From Enterococcus haemoperoxidus ATCC BAA-382 (GTDB taxonomy: Bacteria > Bacillota > Bacilli > Lactobacillales > Enterococcaceae), in the NCBI RefSeq assembly GCF_000407165.1, contig NZ_KE136479.1, forward strand, positions 259,464 through 323,463: a DNA stretch of 64,000 nt, read 5' to 3'. The notes beneath the pieces are model-generated. The model was not told the DNA's origin. It made no database searches and saw only the letters and a program-made list of their open reading frames with translations. The position numbers and the translations under genes are program-made. Within the stretch, counting starts at the first letter, position 1. Each line of letters opens with the position of its first letter. This document shows, one piece after another, positions 1 through 8,909 of this stretch.

Positions 1-396
1 AAACAAGAAGCTGGGAAAACTGTAGTGATTGGATCTAAATTGATTGGTCAATCATTTGTTGGAGACGGATATCTTCATGGACGCCCAAGTGAAGTGAGTC
101 AATTATCACCTGTTTCAAAAGAACAAAAAGAACGAGTTGAAAAACGAGTCGAAAAAATCGCTGCAACAGATATTCCCGTTGATTTAGTGACTGCTTCAGC
201 TAGTGGTGTCGATCCTGAAATTTCAGTTGAAGGGGCGCTTTTTCAAAGCGAACGAATCGCTGCTGCCAGAAATATGAAAAAAGAGGATGTCCATGCTATA
301 ATCAAACAAAACATCATCGGCATGAAAATTGGTGGAATCACGTCGCAACGTGTGAATGTTTTAGGTGTTAATCACATGCTAGATGAGTCTGAATAA
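1..396 (+). CDS. kdpC: Potassium-transporting ATPase C subunit, 5' end missing
   Basis: The reading frame is open from base 1, so this is the C-terminal part of a longer gene. It contains GSKLIGQSF, the GRPS motif and SASGVDPEIS, all characteristic of KdpC, the chaperone-like subunit of the high-affinity KdpFABC potassium pump at the membrane. Family members are about 190 residues and about 131 remain here. The kdpDE regulators follow after a 157-base gap in which I see nothing clear. The first in-frame ATG-like codon inside the window is not the real start. Confidence 0.93.
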   Translation, partial: KQEAGKTVVIGSKLIGQSFVGDGYLHGRPSEVSQLSPVSKEQKERVEKRVEKIAATDIPVDLVTASASGVDPEISVEGALFQSERIAAARNMKKEDVHAIIKQNIIGMKIGGITSQRVNVLGVNHMLDESE

Positions 397-553
397 ACGG
401 TGGAATCAAATAAACTCCTTCTTAATGCTGTAAAACACAATGAGGTACGAGTTGATGCTTTCTTTTCAAAGGCTCAGAGCAGATAAACAGTGTTGCACAG
501 TGCTTAATTGGTTCTTGGAGTTAAAATTTTCTGCCTCAACCTAGGAATAAAGG

Positions 554-3226
554 ATGGAACGACAAGTGGAAGAAGAACGTTTAGATCCAGAACAACTTTT
601 AGCAAAATGGAAGAAGAACGAACAAAGCCTGAGGTCTGGTAGACTGAAGGTTTTCTTCGGTTATGCGGCAGGTGTGGGGAAAACTTACGCAATGCTCAAA
701 GAAGCGCATGAACAACAAGCAGAAGGAAAAAATGTGTTGATTGGTTATGTGGAGCCACATGCACGTCCAGAAACACAGACCTTAGTGAATGGGTTACCGA
801 CTCTATCCACCAAAACATATGAGTATAAAGGGATTCAGATCAATGAATTTGATGTGGATGCGGCACTAAAAGAAAAACCAGATATTATTTTAGTTGATGA
901 ATTAGCCCATACAAATGCTATTGGTGCTAGAAATAGAAAAAGATATCAAGATATTGAAGAACTATTGAAAGCTGGCATTGATGTTTATACAACGGTCAAT
1001 GTGCAACATATCGAAAGTTTGAATGATGTTGTTGAGCAAGTGACAGGTATCCATATTTCAGAAACAGTTCCGGATACATTTTTTGAAACAAGTTCGCTAA
1101 AAGTCGTTGATATTGAAACGGATGAGTTATTGGATCGATTGAAGCAAGGAAAGATTTACCATTCTGAAAATGCTAGAAAAGCGATGGCAAACTTCTTTAC
1201 CTCCGACAATTTAACGTTATTAAGAGGGCTTGCCATTCGTAAAGCTTCAGATCATATCAATACGACAAATCAACAGGAAACGCAAAAAAGTACAGGGATC
1301 CATTCCAAATTACTAACGATTATTGATGAAAAAAATCCGGATATGACCAAAAAATGTTTGCGTTGGACTGCTCGTTTAGCTCAAGCTTTAGGGGCAGAAT
1401 GGATCGCATTAGAAATTTTGGAAGACACATCGGAGCATACCGAATCTGAAAATTCGAAGTTAGCAACAAAATTAGGTGGCGAAGTGGTTACTTTAGAGAG
1501 TGACAATCAACGAGAAACGATAATTCAGTATGTGAAAATGCGAGGCGTTACGGATTTAGTCATGGGTAAAATCATCAAACGGTCTCGCTTTCTTCGTTTG
1601 TATCGCCCTGATTTAGAAGACGAGCTAGTCGCGTTCATTCCAGATGTAGATATTCATTTAGTTCCTTATCAATCTAGTAAGTACTTATTGAATAAATACG
1701 CTACAAAGAAAAAGAATCTGAAAAGCATCTTCACTTGGCAAGATTTTTACATGACATGTGGACTACTTACTGTGGCAACGATTCTTTCTGAGTTTGGCTC
1801 TTACTTTCATATTGGTGATCAAAATTTGATCTTGATCTATATTCTTTTTGTGTTGCTAGTTGCTCGATTAACGACTGGGTATCTTTGGGCAGCACTGGCA
1901 TCGATTGCCAGTGTCTTGATGTTTAACTGGTTTTTTGTTGAACCGTTATATTCGTTAACCGTATATAAACAAGGATATCCAGTTACGTTGATCTTTATGC
2001 TGTTAGTCGCGTTATTAGTGAGTAATTTAATGATGCAGATCAAAAAACAAGCATTTTATGCCATGAAACGAGAGCATCAATTAGAAATTCTATATGAGCT
2101 GAATAAAAAGTACTTAGTTACCCATGACCAAAAGGAAATTTTAGCAACGACTGCTGAATATCTCTCGAATATGCTAGACCGAGAAGTTGTATTATATGGC
2201 GAGGAAGAACTTAAAAATCCGACAGGAGCGCCAATCAAAGGACCACTTAGAAGCTTAGAAGAATTGGCTGTTGCCAATTGGGTCTTTGTTAATCAAAAAG
2301 AAGCTGGTTATGGAACAGACACACTGATGGGGGCAAAAGCGCTATACTTACCTGTTTTATCAAATGGTGTAACTTTAGCTGTTATTGGGATTGAAAAAAG
2401 CAAAGAAGATCCAATTACAGATGAAATCATTACCTTTATCGAATTGATTTCTACACAACTTTCATTAGCAATCGAGCAAAATAACTTAACCTTAGAACGA
2501 CAACAAATTTTATTTGAAAACGAAAAAGAGCGGATGCGTGGTAATTTATTACGAGCTATTTCTCACGATCTTAGAACTCCATTAACAGGGATTTCTGGTT
2601 CTGTAGAAACAGTTTTAGATGACCACGAAGCAACTAAATTACCGGAAGAAACGAAAAGAAAACTGCTTGTAGGTATCAAAGAGGATGCAGATTGGCTGAT
2701 TCGTATGGTGGAAAATTTACTGTCGATCACTCGGATCAATGAAGAAACAATGAAAGTTGCCAAAAGCAAAGAGGCAGCTGAAGAAGTTGTTTCATCAGCC
2801 ATTCAGCGTATCAAAAAAAGTTATCCAGAAAGCGAAATCAGTGTTACACTTCCAGACGAATTTATTCTGGTTCCGATGGATTCGATTTTGATTGAGCAAG
2901 TCTTATTCAATTTGATGGAAAATGCAATTCGCCACTCTAATTGTCACTCACCAATCTTTGTGAGCGTTACAGCTACTGCTAAAGAGGTTACATTTGAAGT
3001 CGCTGATCAAGGGAAAGGTTTAACTGGGGAGCAAATCAAATTGTTGTTTGATGGCATGAGTAAACAAAATACACCAGTTGATTCTAAAAGTGGTATGGGG
3101 ATTGGATTGTCTATCGTTAAAACAATCATCATGGCGCATGATGGAACGCTTAATGCAGGAAATCGACCACAAGGTGGGGCGGTCTTTACCTTTACCTTAC
3201 CGCTAGAGAGAAAGGAGCAAAAGTGA
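554..3226 (+). CDS. kdpD: Osmosensitive potassium sensor histidine kinase KdpD
   Basis: An 890-residue, full-length KdpD. Residues 36-44 (GYAAGVGKT) form the Walker A of the KdpD N-terminal domain. A universal-stress-like segment follows, then four membrane helices around 395-500, a GAF-like region, and a HisKA/HATPase core with the phospho-acceptor His671 in RAISHDLRTPL and later N and G boxes (NLMENAIRH, GMGIGLSIVK). It senses potassium or turgor and phosphorylates KdpE. The start ATG has AAAGG close upstream, and the stop overlaps the kdpE start, indicating translational coupling. Confidence 0.96.
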   Translation: MERQVEEERLDPEQLLAKWKKNEQSLRSGRLKVFFGYAAGVGKTYAMLKEAHEQQAEGKNVLIGYVEPHARPETQTLVNGLPTLSTKTYEYKGIQINEFDVDAALKEKPDIILVDELAHTNAIGARNRKRYQDIEELLKAGIDVYTTVNVQHIESLNDVVEQVTGIHISETVPDTFFETSSLKVVDIETDELLDRLKQGKIYHSENARKAMANFFTSDNLTLLRGLAIRKASDHINTTNQQETQKSTGIHSKLLTIIDEKNPDMTKKCLRWTARLAQALGAEWIALEILEDTSEHTESENSKLATKLGGEVVTLESDNQRETIIQYVKMRGVTDLVMGKIIKRSRFLRLYRPDLEDELVAFIPDVDIHLVPYQSSKYLLNKYATKKKNLKSIFTWQDFYMTCGLLTVATILSEFGSYFHIGDQNLILIYILFVLLVARLTTGYLWAALASIASVLMFNWFFVEPLYSLTVYKQGYPVTLIFMLLVALLVSNLMMQIKKQAFYAMKREHQLEILYELNKKYLVTHDQKEILATTAEYLSNMLDREVVLYGEEELKNPTGAPIKGPLRSLEELAVANWVFVNQKEAGYGTDTLMGAKALYLPVLSNGVTLAVIGIEKSKEDPITDEIITFIELISTQLSLAIEQNNLTLERQQILFENEKERMRGNLLRAISHDLRTPLTGISGSVETVLDDHEATKLPEETKRKLLVGIKEDADWLIRMVENLLSITRINEETMKVAKSKEAAEEVVSSAIQRIKKSYPESEISVTLPDEFILVPMDSILIEQVLFNLMENAIRHSNCHSPIFVSVTATAKEVTFEVADQGKGLTGEQIKLLFDGMSKQNTPVDSKSGMGIGLSIVKTIIMAHDGTLNAGNRPQGGAVFTFTLPLERKEQK

Positions 3227-3909
3227 TGGCAACGATTTTGATTATTGAAGATGACGATGTAATCGCAGAATTTATGGGTGCTGTTTTAGAAAAAGAGAAA
3301 CACACAATTCACATAGCTCACTCGGCATTAGAAGGACTATCAACTTTTCGCATGTGGTCCGTGGACCTGATTTTGCTTGATTTAGGTTTGCCAGATCAAG
3401 ATGGAATTGAAGTATTAAAGAAAATTCGTGAAACATCCCCTGTGCCAGTGATCATTATTTCTGCTCGTGATCATGAAAATAATAAAGTTGAAGCGTTAGA
3501 TTTAGGGGCAGATGACTATATTACGAAACCCTTTGGCACACCAGAATTGCTTGCTAGAATCAGAACAGCATTAAGACATGCTGTAAATGGAGCCAAGTTA
3601 AGTGAAGCAAAGAAAATTATCAATGGTGAATTATGCATTGATATCGAACATCATACAGTGAGTAAAGGCGGACAAGTGATTCATTTAACACCGAACGAAT
3701 ATAAGATCATTCAAGTTCTTGCTGAAAATGTCGGCAAAGTGTTGACCCATACCTATATTTCTCAAAAAGTTTGGGGACCTTATAGCAATGAAAGCCAAAC
3801 GTTGAGAGTAAATATGTCCAATATTCGTAAAAAAATCGAAGATAATCCAGTCGAACCAGACTATATTTTAACTGAGATCGGGATTGGTTATCGCATGTTG
3901 GAGAAATAA
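3226..3909 (+). CDS. kdpE: Response regulator KdpE
   Basis: An OmpR/PhoB-family regulator of about 227 residues. The receiver domain has acidic residues 9-11 and the phospho-acceptor Asp52 in LLDLGLPDQDG, followed by a winged-helix output domain with VWGPYSNESQTLRVNMSNIRKK. I chose ATG at 3226, one base into the kdpD stop, because AAAGGAG at 3213-3217 lies at ideal spacing. A GTG at 3223 is the alternative. It is expected to activate the kdp operon. Confidence 0.95.
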   Translation: MATILIIEDDDVIAEFMGAVLEKEKHTIHIAHSALEGLSTFRMWSVDLILLDLGLPDQDGIEVLKKIRETSPVPVIIISARDHENNKVEALDLGADDYITKPFGTPELLARIRTALRHAVNGAKLSEAKKIINGELCIDIEHHTVSKGGQVIHLTPNEYKIIQVLAENVGKVLTHTYISQKVWGPYSNESQTLRVNMSNIRKKIEDNPVEPDYILTEIGIGYRMLEK

Positions 3910-3942
3910 AGAAGTACATCATTCTTGAAAAGAGGGGCAAAA

Positions 3943-5061
3943 ATGAAGATATTGACAGCGATTGATTCTATGAAAGGCTCTTTAAGTAGTATTGAAGCGA
4001 ATCAAATCATTGCGGATATTTTTACGAAAGAAGGTCATCAAGTCCAGCAAGTCGCGATAGCCGATGGCGGCGAAGGAACGGTTGATGCTGTTGTAAAAAA
4101 TAATAATGGTCAAAAAATTGCTGCGCACGTTCAAGCATTAGATGGAAAAAAGATCATTGCTCATTTTGGTTGGTTTGAAACTGAGAAATTAGCGGTAATC
4201 GAATCAGCAGCAGCTTCAGGTATTCAATTTTTAAATGGAACAGTGAGGACACATCCTAAAAATACTTCCTCATATGGTACTGGTCAGTTGATCTTAGCTG
4301 CAATTGATCACGGTGCCCAAACAATTATTATTGGTTTGGGCGGAACCGGAACAGTTGATGGCGGTATTGGGTTATTGAATGCATTAGGGATCGAATTTTA
4401 TGATAAAGATCAGCAAAAATTATCAGCTAAAGGCAGTAATTTGGCCAACATTCACAGTTTCTCAAAAAAACGATTGGACCCTAGAATCGCGAAGATCAAC
4501 TTTCAAATCGCAGCGGATGTCAAAAGCCCATTAACAGGAGCAACTGGAGCTGTAAAAATGTTTGGGCAACAAAAAGGTATTAGTCAATCAGAGTTAACCG
4601 ACTATGAATTAGCCATGAAATACTACCAAAGGCTTGTAATCAAAGAGGAACATTCAGTACCTGGAGATGGTGCAGCTGGAGGATTAGGTTTTGCCATCAG
4701 AACATTTTTGCATGGGACTTCCCGTTCCGGTTTTGAGTTTATTTCAGAGCAAACAGATTTAGAAAACTTGATCCAACAAGTTGATTTAGTAGTTACTGGT
4801 GAAGGGAAAATGGATAAGCAAAGTCTACAAGGAAAAGTACCTGTAGGCATTGGCAGAATAGCTAAGAAATATGGTGTACCTGTTATTGCTTTTGCAGGGA
4901 CGTTCTCAGGAGATGAGACTCAGTTTCAAGAGGAAGGTATTTCGGTAATCATTCCAATAATCGACCAAATTACGACATTAGAAGAAGCGATGAATGGTGC
5001 AAGAGAAAATTTAAGACGTGCTTCAAAGCGTACGATTCGTTTAGTAACATTATTCAATTAA
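3943..5061 (+). CDS. Glycerate kinase
   Basis: A 372-residue member of the GlxK/GarK glycerate kinase family, which phosphorylates glycerate into lower glycolysis. The N-terminus KILTAIDSMKGSLSS, then VAIADGGEGTVDA, and the glycine-rich GLGGTGTVDGGIG and VTGEGKMDKQSLQGK blocks are typical. ATG 3943 is preceded by AGAGGGG, while an upstream TTG has no ribosome site. It follows kdpE closely and may be co-transcribed, though the function is unrelated. A strong terminator ends the unit. Confidence 0.93.
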   Translation: MKILTAIDSMKGSLSSIEANQIIADIFTKEGHQVQQVAIADGGEGTVDAVVKNNNGQKIAAHVQALDGKKIIAHFGWFETEKLAVIESAAASGIQFLNGTVRTHPKNTSSYGTGQLILAAIDHGAQTIIIGLGGTGTVDGGIGLLNALGIEFYDKDQQKLSAKGSNLANIHSFSKKRLDPRIAKINFQIAADVKSPLTGATGAVKMFGQQKGISQSELTDYELAMKYYQRLVIKEEHSVPGDGAAGGLGFAIRTFLHGTSRSGFEFISEQTDLENLIQQVDLVVTGEGKMDKQSLQGKVPVGIGRIAKKYGVPVIAFAGTFSGDETQFQEEGISVIIPIIDQITTLEEAMNGARENLRRASKRTIRLVTLFN

Positions 5062-5068
5062 TAAAAAA

Positions 5069-5110
5069 ACAAGATTATCTGGTTAGAAAACCAAGTAATC
5101 TTGTTTTTTT
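5069..5110 (+). terminator. Rho-independent terminator after glycerate kinase
   Basis: ACAAGATTA pairs with TAATCTTGT, the inner stem continues with GGTT/AACC around an AGAA loop, and seven T residues follow. Confidence 0.93.
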
Positions 5111-5128
5111 ATTGTAAGCGGATTATTA

Positions 5129-5192
5129 ACTTAAGTCTAATAAATAGATAGGTCTTAAGTACCATGACAATCAGTGTGAATTCCTTCAAAAT
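5129..5192 (+). promoter_or_regulatory. Promoter with CTTAAG operator upstream of ABC exporter
   Basis: AGGTCTTAAGT at 5150-5160 lies three bases before a weak -35 box ATGACA (5164-5169). After 17 bases comes CAAAAT (5187-5192) as -10. A second ACTTAAGT palindrome is at 5129-5136, 24 bp away. The operator, spacing and -35 are nearly the same as upstream of lemA on the other strand (24595-24637), which suggests a shared activator such as a response regulator. Confidence 0.65.
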
Positions 5193-5282
5193 GAATAAGT
5201 GTAGAAGGGAGTAAAATGAAAATAGGGTTGTAAATAATTATATAACGAAAAATAAGTGAATAGAATCAGTGGAGGGGAAAAC

Positions 5283-5963
5283 ATGTCTGTAATTGAAGCA
5301 AGAAATATAAAGAAAAGTTATGGCCGTAATGAATCGAAATTTGATGCATTAAAAGGTGTTGATCTAAAAATAGAAGAAGGTGAATCCGTTGCGATCATCG
5401 GAAAAAGTGGATCGGGTAAATCAACGTTCATGCATATTTTGGCCTTATTAGATAAACCAACTTCTGGAGAAATTTTATTAAATAATCAAGATGTAACGAG
5501 CATCGGTAAAAAAGAACTAGACAAAACAAGAAACAAACAATTCGGTTTTGTGTTTCAGCAATTTTTCATGAACTCTAAAGATACAGTATTAAATAATGTC
5601 ATGTTGCCGCTAAAAATCGGTGGAATTTCAAATGGTAAACGTAAAGAAATGGCACTTGAAGCACTAAAAGCAGTTGAATTAGAGGATAAAGTCAATAATA
5701 AAGCCAATAACCTATCAGGTGGCCAAAAACAACGTGTTTGTATTGCACGTGCATTAGTCAATAACCCTAAGATTATTTTTGCGGATGAACCGACAGGAAA
5801 CTTAGATTCCACAACGGGTGAGAAGATTGAGCAGCTGCTATTTGATTTGAACAAAGAAAAAGGGATCACACTGATTATCGTCACTCATGATTCAGAACTT
5901 GCGGCACGTTGTGATCGACAAATCCATGTGCGTGACGGATTAATTGTGGGAGGGGATGAGTAG
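5283..5963 (+). CDS. ABC transporter ATP-binding protein, MacB/LolD type
   Basis: A 226-residue nucleotide-binding subunit with Walker A GKSGSGKST, Q-loop FVFQQF, signature LSGGQKQR, Walker B IIFADEP and the H-loop THD. It belongs to the MacB/YknY group, which drives extracellular-loop permeases exporting peptides, lipids or antimicrobials. ATG 5283 has GGAGGGG at 5271-5277. The permease gene begins directly after its stop. The substrate cannot be read from sequence. Confidence 0.93.
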   Translation: MSVIEARNIKKSYGRNESKFDALKGVDLKIEEGESVAIIGKSGSGKSTFMHILALLDKPTSGEILLNNQDVTSIGKKELDKTRNKQFGFVFQQFFMNSKDTVLNNVMLPLKIGGISNGKRKEMALEALKAVELEDKVNNKANNLSGGQKQRVCIARALVNNPKIIFADEPTGNLDSTTGEKIEQLLFDLNKEKGITLIIVTHDSELAARCDRQIHVRDGLIVGGDE

Positions 5964-7247
5964 ATGAAATTTAGTGATATTTTAAAATCAGCCAGTTCAA
6001 ATTTAATGCGCAATAAAGGGCGGACGATTTTAACCATCGTAGCCATTTTTATAGGAGCATTTACCATTTCATTGACAACAGGAGTGAATATTGGTGTTAA
6101 TGATTACATCGATAAACAAGTGGGAAGCGTCGGTGGACAAAATCAAATCATGATCCAGCCAAAAATGACTGGAGGACCTAGTGAAGATGGTGAACCACAA
6201 AAATATGATGAGAACAAAAAAACAAGCTCAATGCAGCAACAAGAAGCGTTAGATAGTAAAGACCTTGATAGAATCAAAGAAATCAAAGGAATCAAAAACG
6301 CGGAAGCAATGAAATCCGTTTCAACAAGTTATATTTCTGGAAAGAACAATGAAAAATATGTCTTTTCAGGAATGCCGATGGTGGAAGAATTGAATGTAGA
6401 TCTTGAAGCAGGTAAAAATCTTGATCAAAATAGTTCAGAATTCCAAATCAATTTAGCACCAGAATATGTGAAATCTTTAGGCTATAAATCAAGTGAAGAA
6501 GCAATTGGTAAGACAGTCAAAATCGCAGCACCTTCTACCGCTACTGGAGAAGAAAAAGTAGTGGAAGCGACTATCGTTGGCGTAAGAAATACAAGCTTGA
6601 TCCAAGGTGGAATGTCTTTATTGAATCGTTCTCTTGTTGATGAAATCTCAAAAATCAACGAAGCAGGTTTACCAGAAACGATGACTGGACAATATGGATT
6701 GATCATGGGTGAAATGAGCAAAGATGTGACAAAATCAGAAATTGCAGATGTAAAAGAACGTTTAGATAAAGCAGGCTATATGGGGCAAACGGTTGAAGAT
6801 CAAATCGGCATGATCCGAAACGTAATCAATGCAATCACAGGCGTCTTAACAATGTTTGGTGCCATTGCATTATTAGCCGCAAGTTTCGGAATCATCAACA
6901 CATTGTATATGTCAGTACAAGAACGTACAAGAGAAATCGGCTTAATGAAAGCAATGGGACTTAGCAGTGGTAAAGTCTTTACGATTTTCAGTGTGGAAGC
7001 GGCGTTGATTGGATTTTTAGGTTCTCTTTTAGGTATTTTAGGAGCTGTCGGTGCAGGTGCGTTGATCAATCAAATCGCAGCTGATTCATTCTTGGAATCA
7101 TTGACAGGCTTTACCTTGATTCAATTTTCAGCTTCTTCCTCTGCTGTAATCATTTTGGTAATTATGGGAATCGCATTCCTTGCAGGAACATTGCCAGCAC
7201 GTAGAGCAGCGAAATTAGATCCGATTGAATCATTACGTTATGAATAA
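5964..7247 (+). CDS. ABC transporter permease, MacB/FtsX family
   Basis: 427 residues with one N-terminal membrane helix (about 20-42), a large extracytoplasmic MacB periplasmic-core-like domain (45-280) and three C-terminal helices (about 290-420) ending ARRAAKLDPIESLRYE, the FtsX-family terminus. GGGAGGGG precedes the ATG inside the ATPase gene's end, so the two are coupled. The fold matches mechanotransmission exporters linked to cell-envelope stress. It acts with the ATPase at 5283. Confidence 0.93.
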   Translation: MKFSDILKSASSNLMRNKGRTILTIVAIFIGAFTISLTTGVNIGVNDYIDKQVGSVGGQNQIMIQPKMTGGPSEDGEPQKYDENKKTSSMQQQEALDSKDLDRIKEIKGIKNAEAMKSVSTSYISGKNNEKYVFSGMPMVEELNVDLEAGKNLDQNSSEFQINLAPEYVKSLGYKSSEEAIGKTVKIAAPSTATGEEKVVEATIVGVRNTSLIQGGMSLLNRSLVDEISKINEAGLPETMTGQYGLIMGEMSKDVTKSEIADVKERLDKAGYMGQTVEDQIGMIRNVINAITGVLTMFGAIALLAASFGIINTLYMSVQERTREIGLMKAMGLSSGKVFTIFSVEAALIGFLGSLLGILGAVGAGALINQIAADSFLESLTGFTLIQFSASSSAVIILVIMGIAFLAGTLPARRAAKLDPIESLRYE

Positions 7248-7257
7248 GCGTTAAACT

Positions 7258-7296
7258 ATAAGAACAAAGCAATTTTGCTTTGTTCTTATTTTTTGT
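7258..7296 (+). terminator. Terminator after ABC exporter operon
   Basis: A perfect 13-bp stem (ATAAGAACAAAGC with its complement) has an AATTTT loop and is followed by a T run. Confidence 0.95.
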
Positions 7297-7307
7297 AAGC
7301 ATATTTT

Positions 7308-7336
7308 TTACCTAAATAAAAAATAAGGAGTATACT
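7308..7336 (+). promoter_or_regulatory. Possible promoter for MDR oxidoreductase
   Basis: TTACCT and TATACT are separated by 17 bases, about 40 bases before the start codon. The -35 match is weak. Confidence 0.35.
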
Positions 7337-7375
7337 AAGTTCACATTTTGTTTAAAAGACGGAGGAATCATAAAT

Positions 7376-8317
7376 ATGAAAGCAGTAGTTATCAATCAAT
7401 ATGGCAGTAAGGAAGAATTAACTGAACAAGACGTTACTTTACCTGAATTAAAAGGAAACCAAGTACTCGTAAAAGAACATGCAACATCCATCAATCCAAT
7501 CGACTGGAAATTAAGAGAAGGCTATTTAAAACAAATGTTTGACTGGCCGTTTCCTATTATTTTAGGCTGGGACGTGGCTGGTGTCATAACAGCAGTTGGT
7601 AGTGACGTAACTGACTGGAAAGTTGGAGATAAAGTTTTCGCTCGTCCAGAAACAACTCGTTTTGGTACGTATGCAGAAGAAACTATCGTGGATGTTAATC
7701 TATTAGCGAAAATCCCTGAAAATGTTTCTTTTGAAGAAGCAGCGGCTGTTCCTTTGGCTGGTTTAACTGCTTTACAAGCACTATTTGACCATGGAAAACT
7801 TCAAAAAGGTGAAAAAGTATTGATCCATGCTGGAGCTGGCGGCGTAGGAACTTATGCAATTCAACTAGCAAAACAAGCGGGTGCTTATGTCATCACGACA
7901 GCGAGTGAAAAAAATCATGAGCTACTTAAAAAACTAGGGGCAGATGAAGTAATCGATTATCATACAACTAATTTTGCAGATGTTCTAACAGATATTGATC
8001 TAGTATTTGATACGATGGGCGGAGACGTTCAAAAAGCAAGCTTCTCTGTTCTAAAACCAAATACTGGACGTTTGATTTCAATCGTTGGTATTGCAGATGA
8101 AGAGTTGGCGAAAGAAAAAAATATTAAAGCCGAAAGTATCTGGCTTCAAACAAACGGAAAACAATTACAAGAAATTGCAGATCTAATGGCTTCAGGCAAA
8201 GTAATTTCAGTGGTTGGAGAAGTTTTTCCTTTCTCTAGACAAGGTGTTTACGATGCCCATGCATTAAGTGAAACTCACCATGCTGTAGGTAAAATCGTCA
8301 TCAAAATGGCTGACTAA
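7376..8317 (+). CDS. NADP-dependent medium-chain oxidoreductase (quinone reductase-like)
   Basis: 313 residues of the zinc-independent MDR superfamily. It has the N-terminal GroES-like fold (SINPIDWKLREGY), the substrate-domain motif AAAVPLAGLTALQAL, and a Rossmann nucleotide site HAGAGGVGTYAIQLAK at about residues 151-166. Such enzymes reduce quinones or enals with NADPH. There are no zinc-ligand cysteines. GGAGG lies ten bases before ATG. It stands alone between a terminator and a repeat element; the physiological substrate is unknown. Confidence 0.9.
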   Translation: MKAVVINQYGSKEELTEQDVTLPELKGNQVLVKEHATSINPIDWKLREGYLKQMFDWPFPIILGWDVAGVITAVGSDVTDWKVGDKVFARPETTRFGTYAEETIVDVNLLAKIPENVSFEEAAAVPLAGLTALQALFDHGKLQKGEKVLIHAGAGGVGTYAIQLAKQAGAYVITTASEKNHELLKKLGADEVIDYHTTNFADVLTDIDLVFDTMGGDVQKASFSVLKPNTGRLISIVGIADEELAKEKNIKAESIWLQTNGKQLQEIADLMASGKVISVVGEVFPFSRQGVYDAHALSETHHAVGKIVIKMAD

Positions 8318-8324
8318 ATAAATA

Positions 8325-8495
8325 GGAGGCCGAGACAAAAGCGTTTAGCTCCGAGAAATAAGAGGGAATTCACGAAAATTGCTTTTTCAAATTTTTGTGA
8401 ATTTCAGCTTATTTACGAAGGAGCTGCTTTTTTCTCGCCGTTTATTCGGACTTAGAGCGCGAAACAAAACTGTTCTTTAGTTTTGTCCCACGCTC
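8325..8495 (-). repeat. Enterococcal-type intergenic repeat, long copy
   Basis: Read on the minus strand it begins GAGCGTGGGACAAAAC, forms a hairpin with GTTTTGTTTCGCGCTC, and continues with CTAAGTCCGAATAAACGGCG. The same core occurs at 52852 and 57821. The distal half contains GGAATTCACGAA, which recurs near 32571. Its edge touches the stop codon of the ArsR gene. Confidence 0.75.
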
Positions 8496-8807
8496 CTATT
8501 CGTTTGTTTTTCCCGCTCTAAAGCGGATCAGTTCTATTAATCCAGGCAATTCTCGTTGGATGTGGTCTTGATTTAAAACATATGTCTTAGTTGTCCCAAT
8601 TTTGATTTCTTGAATCAGTTGAGCGTCCTTAAGCAATTTTATGTGGTGAGATAAGGTGGATTTTACAATATTGTATTTTTCTGAAGTAATCCGTTTTTCA
8701 CCATCAAGTAATAAGCAAGTAAGGATATTCAAACGAATGGGATCGCTGACTGCTTGCAACGCTTGAAGAACAGGGTCGTTGTTGTTATCGGTCATTTTAT
8801 TTTTCAT
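8496..8807 (-). CDS. ArsR-family winged-helix repressor
   Basis: 103 residues. Residues 14-90 form an ArsR helix-turn-helix (ALQAVSDPIRLNILTCLL, then the recognition helix VKSTLSHHIKLLKDAQLI). No cysteine metal site is visible, so it probably senses something other than a thiolate metal. It is divergent from the nitroreductase at 8910, and the intergenic inverted repeat at 8870 is the likely operator. No Shine-Dalgarno precedes ATG 8807, and a TGTTATAAT extended -10 ends seven bases upstream, so the message may be leaderless. A second ATG four codons in is the alternative start. Confidence 0.88.
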   Translation of the reverse strand: MKNKMTDNNNDPVLQALQAVSDPIRLNILTCLLLDGEKRITSEKYNIVKSTLSHHIKLLKDAQLIQEIKIGTTKTYVLNQDHIQRELPGLIELIRFRAGKTNE

Positions 8808-8813
8808 AAACAG

Positions 8814-8822
8814 ATTATAACA
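8814..8822 (-). promoter_or_regulatory. Extended -10 promoter of the ArsR gene
   Basis: TGTTATAAT on the minus strand places the predicted transcription start at about 8807, the first base of the ATG. Confidence 0.5.
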
Positions 8823-8834
8823 TAAACATTCTAC

Positions 8835-8863
8835 TTTACATATTGCTTAGGTAGTGATATATT
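8835..8863 (+). promoter_or_regulatory. Promoter of nitroreductase operon
   Basis: TTTACA and TATATT are separated by exactly 17 bases. The predicted start point, about 8870, coincides with the inverted repeat. Confidence 0.65.
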
Positions 8864-8869
8864 TTTAAT

Positions 8870-8887
8870 GTTCGAAAATAATCGAAC
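8870..8887 (+). promoter_or_regulatory. Inverted-repeat operator, likely for the ArsR repressor
   Basis: GTTCGA and TCGAAC are separated by six bases (AAATAA), at the predicted +1 of the nitroreductase promoter, a classic position for repression. Confidence 0.6.
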
Positions 8888-8909
8888 GAAAAGAAAGATG
8901 AGGGATATT

